Positions 1 to 4,969 of a stretch of 10,100 nucleotides of DNA are shown one piece after another. Every line of letters starts with the position of its first letter. Positions within the stretch are counted from its first letter, which is position 1. The position numbers and the translations under genes are program-made. The notes under the pieces are model-generated. The model was given only the letters and a program-made list of their open reading frames with translations, did no database searches and was not told the origin of the DNA. Source of the DNA: Spirochaetota bacterium (GTDB lineage: Bacteria; Spirochaetota; Spirochaetia; DTKZ01); assembly GCA_029562045.1 (NCBI GenBank), contig JAKQWJ010000011.1, forward strand, positions 1-10,100. Reading direction: 5' to 3'.

Positions 1-882
1 GGCAACGGCGAGCGCACCGGAAACGTGGACCTGGTCACCGTGGCGCTGAACATGTTCAGCCAGGGGCTGGACCCGGGGCTGGATTTCTCCAACCTTCCCC
101 GGATCCAGGAGATCGTCGAACGATGCACCGCCATGGCCGTCCCCCCCCGGCATCCCTACGCGGGGGAACTGGTCTTCACCGCCTTCTCCGGCTCCCACCA
201 GGACGCCATCAAAAAGGGCATGGACAGGATGAAAACCCGGGTCCGGCCCGACGCCCGGTGGGAGGTCCCCTACCTCCCCATCGACCCGAAGGACATCGGC
301 CGGGACTACCAGGCCATCATCCGGATCAACAGCCAGAGCGGAAAGGGCGGGGTCGCCTACGTGCTGCAGACCAAGTTCGGTTACGAACTTCCCAAGATGA
401 TGCATCCCGCCATCGGAAAGATCGTCAACGATATCTCCGACAACCTGGGTCGGGAACTGGACAGCAGGGAGATCCTGGATATCTTCCGGAACCACTTCCT
501 CAATGTCCGGGAGCCCCTGGAGCTGGTGAGCTACTCCACCACGCCCCGAAAGGATGTGAAGGATATGGTGACCTGTGAAGCCAGCGTTCTGTACAACGGG
601 GAAGAACGGGTCCTGAAAGGCACCGGCAACGGGCCCATCAGCGCCTTTGTTCACGGCATGCAGGCCGCGGGCTTCAACGGCTTCGACATCGCCGAATTCC
701 GCCAGCAGTCGGTGGGAGACGGTGCCGGGACCGAGGCGGTGGCCTACATCGGCATCAAGACTCCGGAGGGAAAGACCTTCTGGGGAGCGGGGCGGCACAC
801 GGACATAACCACCGCGGGAATCATGGCCCTGGTGAGTTCCTACAATGTGTCGCTGAAGGTCCGGGAAAAGATCAGGGTCTGA
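1..882 (+). CDS. leuA: 2-isopropylmalate synthase, type 2 (3' part only)
   Basis: Catalyses the first committed step of leucine biosynthesis, condensing acetyl-CoA with 2-oxoisovalerate to 2-isopropylmalate in the cytoplasm. The reading frame is open from base 1 and begins with GNGERTGN, the conserved motif near the end of the TIM-barrel catalytic domain, so the start and most of the barrel lie upstream of the window. The segments LDFSNL, HPYAGELVFTAFSGSHQDAIKKG and SGKGGVAYVLQ are typical of the longer type-2 enzymes of actinobacteria and yeast rather than the E. coli type. The last third (from about LELVSYSTTP) is the LeuA regulatory/dimer domain, with GTGNGPISAF and a TDITTAGI segment near the end; this domain gives leucine feedback inhibition in the family. 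The gene ends at TGA 880-882, inside the first copy of a short direct repeat. The family call is firm; the subtype call rests on recalled motifs. Confidence 0.95.
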   Translation, partial: GNGERTGNVDLVTVALNMFSQGLDPGLDFSNLPRIQEIVERCTAMAVPPRHPYAGELVFTAFSGSHQDAIKKGMDRMKTRVRPDARWEVPYLPIDPKDIGRDYQAIIRINSQSGKGGVAYVLQTKFGYELPKMMHPAIGKIVNDISDNLGRELDSREILDIFRNHFLNVREPLELVSYSTTPRKDVKDMVTCEASVLYNGEERVLKGTGNGPISAFVHGMQAAGFNGFDIAEFRQQSVGDGAGTEAVAYIGIKTPEGKTFWGAGRHTDITTAGIMALVSSYNVSLKVREKIRV

Positions 883-893
883 GCCCCATAGGG
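861..893 (+). repeat. 33-bp direct repeat, copy 1 (covers the leuA stop)
   Basis: This 33-bp segment starts CCGGGAAAAGATCAG and ends GAGCCCCATAGGG. It contains the last codons and the TGA stop of leuA. A second copy with a single G/A difference begins 71 bp downstream. Because 71 is not a multiple of three, the second copy cannot extend the leuA frame. Confidence 0.9.
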
Positions 894-931
894 ACCTTGC
901 GGGCCAATGCGCTTTTTCACTCGATCCTTGC

Positions 932-964
932 CCGGGAAAAGATCAGAGTCTGAGCCCCATAGGG
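932..964 (+). repeat. 33-bp direct repeat, copy 2
   Basis: Matches 861-893 at 32 of 33 bases. The 38 bases between the copies and the bases after this copy do not match each other, so it is a spaced duplication and not a simple tandem array. It ends directly at the left arm of the hairpin at 964-1023. Confidence 0.9.
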
Positions 965-1023
965 GCCCGGGAAGAGGGAACAGGCGGACGCAGCGCGCCT
1001 GTCCGGTTCCCCTCTTCCGGGCC
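964..1023. other. long imperfect hairpin downstream of leuA
   Basis: The arms pair in blocks: 964-970 with 1017-1023 (GGCCCGG/CCGGGCC), 972-978 with 1010-1016 (AAGAGGG/CCCTCTT) and 979-981 with 1006-1008. The inner part folds either as 982-986 with 996-1000 or as 985-989 with 1001-1005. Position 971 and position 1009 are single-base bulges. No T-run follows, so it is not itself a canonical intrinsic terminator. It may protect the leuA mRNA 3' end or be a remnant repeat element; neither can be shown from sequence. Confidence 0.6.
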
Positions 1024-1038
1024 GCCCGGGGGAAACGG

Positions 1039-1067
1039 AAAGGCCCGCCGCGACGCGGCGGGCCTTT
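1039..1067. terminator. bidirectional rho-independent terminator
   Basis: A perfect 13-bp stem (1039-1051 with 1055-1067, AAAGGCCCGCCGC and its complement) encloses a GAC loop. It starts in A and ends in T, followed on the + strand by TTTCTGTTTCGTC, which suits termination of leuA transcripts. On the minus strand the A residues at the left give a short U-tract after the stem, suited to the convergent lipoprotein gene. It lies between two convergent genes, 156 nt past the leuA stop and 41 nt past the lipoprotein stop. Confidence 0.85.
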
Positions 1068-1108
1068 CTGTTTCGTCTTTCCGGACGGATCGACGGGGAA
1101 GCGGGCTG

Positions 1109-1621
1109 TCAGGGCTCCTGCAGCGGCGCCCGGACATTCTGGATCAGGTACTTGACCCCCCCCACCTCCACCACGTCCTTGAAGAGTTCTTCCGTGGAGG
1201 TCACCCGGGCCAGCTCCCAGGGCGTCTTCCGGTAGTCGTCGGAACTCACGTTCTTGTCCATTTTGCTCCAATGGGGAACGAAGAGGACCTTGCCCACTGC
1301 CATATCCGCCTTGACGGCCTTTCTGCTGGGGATGACGTGATTCACCCATTCCTTGCGGCCGTCGGACACGAAGACCACCTCCGCCTGGTTCCTGGTGGCG
1401 GCGGACGGGGGGGTCACGATCCTGGCGTTATGAAAATCCAGCTCGTAGGGATTGGCCCCCATGGCGCAGAGCACCTCGCCGTCCCGCAGATCCACCATGC
1501 CCGCCAGCGGAGCGACCCCGGGGACCGAGGGCAGGGAAACGCCGGGAACCATGGACGACACGGTGGAACAGGCGGAAAGCACGAGCAGCGCCGATACCAA
1601 GACAAGAGCACATTTTTTCAT
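1109..1621 (-). CDS. small predicted lipoprotein of unknown family
   Basis: A 170-residue protein that I do not recognise. The N-terminus MKKCALVLVSALLVLSAC is a lipoprotein signal peptide: two lysines, a hydrophobic stretch, then lipobox LSAC with Cys18 as the expected lipidated residue after signal peptidase II cleavage. A flexible Ser/Pro/Val-rich stretch (about residues 19-40, PGVSLPSVPGV) follows, then a soluble domain of about 125 residues with no motif I can name. The start at 1621 is chosen over the in-frame upstream start at 1678 because AAGGAGG lies 8 nt before it and the signal peptide begins exactly there. It is the last gene of the minus-strand cluster, 32 nt after tag, and ends before a bidirectional terminator. 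Membrane anchoring is well supported; the function is unknown. Confidence 0.8.
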   Translation of the reverse strand: MKKCALVLVSALLVLSACSTVSSMVPGVSLPSVPGVAPLAGMVDLRDGEVLCAMGANPYELDFHNARIVTPPSAATRNQAEVVFVSDGRKEWVNHVIPSRKAVKADMAVGKVLFVPHWSKMDKNVSSDDYRKTPWELARVTSTEELFKDVVEVGGVKYLIQNVRAPLQEP

Positions 1622-1629
1622 CGCGGAAT

Positions 1630-1636
1630 CCTCCTT
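1630..1636 (-). promoter_or_regulatory. ribosome binding site of the lipoprotein gene
   Basis: The minus strand reads AAGGAGG, 8 nt ahead of the ATG at 1621-1619. This near-perfect Shine-Dalgarno sequence decides the start. It implies that the lipoprotein is translated independently of tag, which has no well-placed site of its own. Confidence 0.85.
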
Positions 1637-1653
1637 GAGCGACACCATCATTA

Positions 1654-2262
1654 TCATACTTCCCGGGGATCCGCGCAAGACCGGTCCGCCTCGTGTCGGC
1701 TGCCTCTCAGGTCGGCGTAACGGAAGCAGCCCCTGAGATGGTCGTTCACCACCCCCACTGCCTGCAGGTGGGAGTAGACGATGATGCTGCCCACGAAGGA
1801 GAAGCCCCTCCCCTTCAGGTCCCCGGCGATTGTATCGGAGAGTTCCGTCCGGGCGGGCACGTCCCCGGGGGAGGCCCAGCCGCCGTGGAGGGTCTTTCCG
1901 TCGGTGAAGCCCCGAAGATACGCGGCGAAGGATCCGAACTCATCCCGCACCCGCAGAAAGGCCCGGGCGTTCGCGATGGAGGCTTCGATTTTTCTCCGGT
2001 TCCGGACGATTCCGGGGTCGCCCAGCAGCCTGACGATCTCTCCGGGGCCGTAGCGGGCCACCGTCTCCGGGTCGAAACCCTGGTAGGCACGGCGGTAGTT
2101 TTCCCGTTTGTTGAGGATGGTGAGCCAGCTCAGGCCCGCCTGGGCTGATTCGAGGACCAGAAACTCGAACTGCCGCCGGTCCTCGTAAACCGGAACACCC
2201 CACTCCCGGTCGTGGTATTCCCGGTAGAGGGGCGATCCCAGGCACCAGGGGCAGCGCTCCAT
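1654..2262 (-). CDS. tag: DNA-3-methyladenine glycosylase I
   Basis: Base-excision repair enzyme that removes 3-methyladenine from alkylated DNA. The 202-residue protein aligns by eye with E. coli Tag from the first residue (MERCPW versus MERCGW). The zinc ligands of Tag fall at the same numbers as in E. coli: Cys4, His17, His175 (VNDH) and Cys179. The base-pocket residues Tyr16, Glu38 and Trp46 (LESAQAGLSW) are also present. The C-terminus runs about 20 residues past the last zinc ligand as a charged tail. The ATG at 2262 lies 5 nt after the stop of the iron-sulfur protein gene; the only GGAG nearby abuts the ATG, too close to serve as a normal ribosome binding site, so translation is probably coupled to the gene before it. 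Confidence 0.95.
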   Translation of the reverse strand: MERCPWCLGSPLYREYHDREWGVPVYEDRRQFEFLVLESAQAGLSWLTILNKRENYRRAYQGFDPETVARYGPGEIVRLLGDPGIVRNRRKIEASIANARAFLRVRDEFGSFAAYLRGFTDGKTLHGGWASPGDVPARTELSDTIAGDLKGRGFSFVGSIIVYSHLQAVGVVNDHLRGCFRYADLRGSRHEADRSCADPREV

Positions 2263-2267
2263 CTCCG

Positions 2268-3239
2268 CTACAGGACGGTGCGCCGGGAGATTTCCTCCCC
2301 CCGGACATTCAGCACCGCCACGGATATGGGCAGGGTGGATCCCGCCCGTTCCCGGGCCTTCATGGCCAGCCCCAGGAGCCCCCCGCAGCAGGGGACCTCC
2401 ATCATCAGGACCGTCACCGAGGCCGCGTCCCGGAAGAGGGCCGTCAGCTTCTCCCGGTAGCTCTCCAGCCCCGAATCCAGTTTGGGACAGGCGATGGCCA
2501 GGGCCTTGCCTGCGAGGTAGCGGGAATGGAAGTTTCCCGCGGCGTAGGCGCTGCAGTCAGCCGCCAGGAGGACGTGAGCGCCCCGGAAGGCCGGCGCGTC
2601 GGGATTGACCAGATGGAGCTGCACCGGCCAGGCCCCGAGTTCCGACCTCGCCTCCGATGCCCTAACCGAGGCGGCCCGGGCCGCCTCGGTTAGGGCGGTC
2701 TCCGCCCGGGGCCCGCCCCCGGGAAAGGCCTCGTTCCCCGACGCGGCGCCCGGGGGCGTCTCTCCCCGGGTTGCGGCGTCTTCCCCCCGGGAAGCGGCGT
2801 CCCGGCGGGCCAGGCGGATCGACGCGGCGCCGGGACAGCCGGAAAAAGCCGGCGCCCCGGCGGGACGGACCGGCTCAGGCCTTTCCCCGGTGGGATCGGG
2901 AATGCCGTGGAGGGCGAGATAGTCCCGGGCGATCTTCGCGTACCCGATCTCCCCGTGGGCCTCCATGTGCTCCAGATGGTTCCGGATGAGACCGGCCCCG
3001 CCCCGGACGATCCGTTCCATGACCCGCCACTCGTCGTAGGGTTCCGCCTCCCTTTCGATGACCCGGATCGCTCCCCGGGGACAGTGCCCGAGACAGGCCC
3101 CGAGACCGTCACAGAACAGGTCGCTGATCATCCGGGCCTTGCCGTCGATGATCTTCAGTGCCCCTTCCACGCAGTTAGGAATGCAGATTCCGCAGCCGTC
3201 GCACAATTCGTCGTCTATTTCGATGATTTTCCGCATCAT
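2268..3239 (-). CDS. ferredoxin-like iron-sulfur protein with C-terminal domain of unknown function
   Basis: About 323 residues. The N-terminus is a bacterial ferredoxin fold: Cys13, 16, 19 and 23 form CxxCxxCxxxC, while the second motif CDGLGACLGHCP supplies only Cys43, Cys49 and Cys53, with Leu46 where a fourth cysteine is usual. I recall CDGLGAC as normal for this family. A helical segment (GAGLIRNHLEHMEAHGE) and GCPG with Cys135 follow, then a low-complexity Ala/Gly/Arg-rich linker to about residue 200. The C-terminal domain begins at GAWPVQLHLVNP and holds Cys229 (AADCSAY), Cys251 (ACPKLD) and Cys284-285 (EVPCCGG). An electron-transfer or redox-sensing role is inferred; the partner is unknown. 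The start is set by homology at tandem ATGs (3239 and 3236), neither with a clear ribosome binding site. An in-frame TTG at 3284 is possible but unlikely. First gene of a cluster with tag and a lipoprotein. Confidence 0.85.
   Translation of the reverse strand: MMRKIIEIDDELCDGCGICIPNCVEGALKIIDGKARMISDLFCDGLGACLGHCPRGAIRVIEREAEPYDEWRVMERIVRGGAGLIRNHLEHMEAHGEIGYAKIARDYLALHGIPDPTGERPEPVRPAGAPAFSGCPGAASIRLARRDAASRGEDAATRGETPPGAASGNEAFPGGGPRAETALTEAARAASVRASEARSELGAWPVQLHLVNPDAPAFRGAHVLLAADCSAYAAGNFHSRYLAGKALAIACPKLDSGLESYREKLTALFRDAASVTVLMMEVPCCGGLLGLAMKARERAGSTLPISVAVLNVRGEEISRRTVL
2659..2696. repeat. perfect 38-bp palindrome inside the iron-sulfur protein gene
   Basis: Every base from 2659 to 2696 pairs with its mirror about the centre of CCCGGG (2675-2680), with arms beginning GCCCTAACCGAGGCGG. 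It encodes ALTEAARAASVRA in the linker on the minus strand, and the + strand of the same bases encodes the same peptide because the palindrome is perfect and lies in matching phase. The next bases out (2658 and 2697) do not pair. Confidence 0.95.
2760..2801 (-). repeat. two tandem 21-bp units in the linker of the iron-sulfur protein
   Basis: The minus strand reads two adjacent 21-bp units matching at 17 of 21 positions. They encode DAASRGE then DAATRGE. The in-frame unit length suggests that the linker grew by small duplications that keep the frame. Confidence 0.75.
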
Positions 3240-3296
3240 GATGGGGGGAGGATACCACGGCCCCCGGAGGAGCCTCCGTATCAAATGTTACGGTTA

Positions 3297-3324
3297 TTGA
3301 TATTCCTTTCCCCGGCGGTTACAA
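3297..3324 (-). promoter_or_regulatory. possible divergent promoter for the iron-sulfur protein cluster
   Basis: Reading the minus strand, TTGTAA (3324-3319), a 16-nt spacer and TATCAA (3302-3297) each match their consensus hexamer at four of six positions. The boxes lie almost exactly on those of the maf promoter. Transcription would start near 3290, leaving about 50 nt of leader before the ATG at 3239. This leader contains a self-complementary CGGAGG/CCTCCG element at 3265-3278. Plausible only. Confidence 0.35.
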
Positions 3325-3325
3325 T
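3297..3325 (+). promoter_or_regulatory. sigma70-type promoter of maf (predicted leaderless)
   Basis: TTGATA (3297-3302), a 17-nt spacer and TACAAT (3320-3325) match both housekeeping hexamers at five and four-to-five positions in an AT-richer island of otherwise GC-rich DNA. A start seven bases after the -10 box would be the A of the maf ATG at 3332. No Shine-Dalgarno-like sequence lies before that ATG, which fits a leaderless message. Confidence 0.65.
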
Positions 3326-3331
3326 CCCGCC

Positions 3332-3958
3332 ATGGAACAGGTCGTTCTCGCCTCCGCCTCGCCCCGCCGCCGGGAGCTTCTGCGGCAGATGGGACTGCCC
3401 TTCGTCACCTGCTTCGCGGAGGTGGACGAAAGCGTCCCGGAGAACTGTGAGGATTTCATCGCCGCCTGCTCGAATCTGGCGAAGAAAAAAATCCTGGCAG
3501 TCAAGGACATGGGGAAGGTCCGGGGCTGCCGCTGGTTCATCGCGGCGGACACTCTGGTCGTAAAGGGCCGCCGGATCTTCGGGAAGCCCCTGAACCGGGA
3601 CGAGGCCCGGACCATGCTCCGGGGGCTGGCGGGCGCCCGCCACCGGGTCATCACCGGAGTGGCTTTTTTCGACCGCCGGAGGGACATCTTCGACCTGGGG
3701 GGAGAGGCCGCCGAGGTCCGCTTCGTCCCCATGTCGGAAACCGACATCGAATGGTACCTGGACACCGGGGAATGGCAGGGCGCGGCGGGAGGGTACCGGA
3801 TCCAGGAGAAGGCCGCCTGCTTCATCGAATCCATCCGGGGAAACTACAGCACCGTCATGGGCTTGCCTATACCTTTGATTTATGCCATTCTGAGACGCAA
3901 CGGCTTCCCCTATGGGGGGCCGAAATCTTCCGTCGGCCCCGGGCCGCACGAGAAATAA
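3332..3958 (+). CDS. maf: Maf-family nucleoside triphosphate pyrophosphatase
   Basis: Cytoplasmic house-cleaning enzyme that hydrolyses non-canonical or excess nucleoside triphosphates to monophosphates; older annotations call it a septum formation protein. The 208-residue protein carries the Maf signatures: SASPRR at residues 8-13, AADT with catalytic Asp73, GKP at 84-86, EWQGAAGGYRIQ and ESIRGNYSTVMGLPI near the C-terminus. The family more often has GADT and GYGIQ, so the Ala and Arg are mild variants. The final 15 or so residues (PYGGPKSSVGPGPHEK) are past the conserved fold. The ATG is right for the family because the SASPRR motif sits at its normal distance from the N-terminus. It is the first + strand gene after the divergent promoter region, 47 nt ahead of rpsB. 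Whether it prefers dTTP/UTP or other substrates cannot be told with confidence. Confidence 0.93.
   Translation: MEQVVLASASPRRRELLRQMGLPFVTCFAEVDESVPENCEDFIAACSNLAKKKILAVKDMGKVRGCRWFIAADTLVVKGRRIFGKPLNRDEARTMLRGLAGARHRVITGVAFFDRRRDIFDLGGEAAEVRFVPMSETDIEWYLDTGEWQGAAGGYRIQEKAACFIESIRGNYSTVMGLPIPLIYAILRRNGFPYGGPKSSVGPGPHEK
3916..3940 (+). other. hairpin at the 3' end of maf, upstream of rpsB
   Basis: GGGGCCGA (3916-3923) pairs perfectly with TCGGCCCC (3933-3940) around a 9-nt loop. It lies within the last codons of maf, about 65 nt before the rpsB start, and has no T-run, so it is not a terminator. It could be part of an rpsB leader structure, or chance in GC-rich DNA. Confidence 0.4.
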
Positions 3959-3994
3959 GGGAAGATCCCGGCTCTCACCGCCGAGGCATCTTTC

Positions 3995-4000
3995 GGGAGG
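3995..4000 (+). promoter_or_regulatory. ribosome binding site of rpsB
   Basis: GGGAGG followed by a 5-nt spacer precedes a TTG at 4006-4008. It selects this TTG over the in-frame ATG at 4021 and over far upstream starts, giving the expected S2 N-terminus MAVVTMK. Confidence 0.8.
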
Positions 4001-4005
4001 AACCT

Positions 4006-4941
4006 TTGGCAGTCGTCACCATGAAAAATTTGCTCGAGTCCGGTGTGCACTTCGGCCACCAGACCAAGCGCTGGGACCCGCGGATGAAGAAATACATCTT
4101 CGCCGAACGCAACGGTATCCACATCATCGATCTGCAGAAAACCATCACCGCCATCAAGGAAGCCTACGAAGTCGTCCGAAAGACGGTTCTGGACGGCAAG
4201 GCCGTCCTGTTCGTGGGAACGAAAAAACAGGCCCAGGCGGCGATCCAGCGTGAGGCGGAACGCTGCGGCATGTTTTACGTCAACAACCGCTGGCTGGGGG
4301 GCATGCTCACCAACTTCTCCACCATCAAAAAAAGCCTGCTGCGGCTCAAGAAACTGGAAAAAATGGAAGTGGACGGCAGTTTCGAGGGCATGACCAAGAA
4401 AGAGATCGCCTCCCTGATGAAGGAAAAAACGAAGCTGGAAAAGAACCTGGGGGGCATCAAGGACCTCAAGGAGCTTCCCGGAATCATCTTCATCATCGAC
4501 ACCAAAAAAGAAGCCATCACCGTCGCCGAAGCCCGCAGGATGAGCATTCCCGTGGTCGCCGTGGTGGACACCAACTGCAACCCCACGGGCATCGACTACC
4601 CCATTCCGGGGAACGACGACGCCATCCGGGCCATCACCCTTTTCACCCAGATAATTTCCAACGCCGTGGTGGAAGCGGACAACGAGATCGGCCTGGAGGT
4701 CATCGATTCCTACCAGGACGAGGAGCCGGCGGAGCCGGCGGAGGCAGCGGGAGAAAGGACCTCGGCCGAGGCGGAGGAAACCGAGAGGGTTCCCCTGGGG
4801 GCCTCCACCGACGCCGACGAGGGCTTCACCGTGGAGGATTACTCCAACTACACCCCGGAAGAAAAAAATGAAGCATCCCGGGAAATCGAGACCGATGAAC
4901 CCATCGTCCCGGTGGACGAGGACAAGCTGTACGGCGAATGA
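4006..4941 (+). CDS. rpsB: 30S ribosomal protein S2
   Basis: Structural protein of the small ribosomal subunit, needed for S1 binding and 30S assembly. Translation starts at TTG 4006, giving MAVVTMKNLLESGVHFGHQTKRWDP, which reads like spirochaete S2. The core (about residues 1-237) shows NGIHIIDLQKT, VGTKKQAQ, NNRWLGGMLTNF, a helical Lys/Glu-rich hairpin, and DTNCNPTGIDYPIPGNDDAIRAI. Beyond DSYQ comes a tail of about 74 residues (to residue 311) in which roughly a third are Asp or Glu and only five are Lys or Arg; it includes EPAEPAEAA encoded by a short tandem repeat. This makes the protein well above the usual S2 length of about 240-260. It is followed by tsf after 28 nt, the near-universal pairing. 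An AT-richer patch inside maf (3862-3891, with TTGCCT) could hold a dedicated promoter, but its -10 match is poor. Confidence 0.97.
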   Translation: MAVVTMKNLLESGVHFGHQTKRWDPRMKKYIFAERNGIHIIDLQKTITAIKEAYEVVRKTVLDGKAVLFVGTKKQAQAAIQREAERCGMFYVNNRWLGGMLTNFSTIKKSLLRLKKLEKMEVDGSFEGMTKKEIASLMKEKTKLEKNLGGIKDLKELPGIIFIIDTKKEAITVAEARRMSIPVVAVVDTNCNPTGIDYPIPGNDDAIRAITLFTQIISNAVVEADNEIGLEVIDSYQDEEPAEPAEAAGERTSAEAEETERVPLGASTDADEGFTVEDYSNYTPEEKNEASREIETDEPIVPVDEDKLYGE

Positions 4942-4969
4942 GACAATCCCCCGATAAAAGGAAACACAC

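Noticed and set aside
907..1155. Short + strand open frame between leuA and the lipoprotein gene
   Set aside because: It runs through the hairpin and terminator, is Arg/Pro/Gly-rich, and has no ribosome binding site.
3907..3917. CCCCTATGGGG near the maf 3' end, the reverse complement of CCCCATAGGGG at 955-965 in the leuA repeat
   Set aside because: Only 11 bases match and the flanks differ, so it is most likely chance in GC-rich sequence.
3751..4005. Upstream extension of the rpsB frame into maf
   Set aside because: The extension is an off-frame reading of maf. The ribosome binding site and the S2 N-terminus MAVVTMK place the start at TTG 4006.
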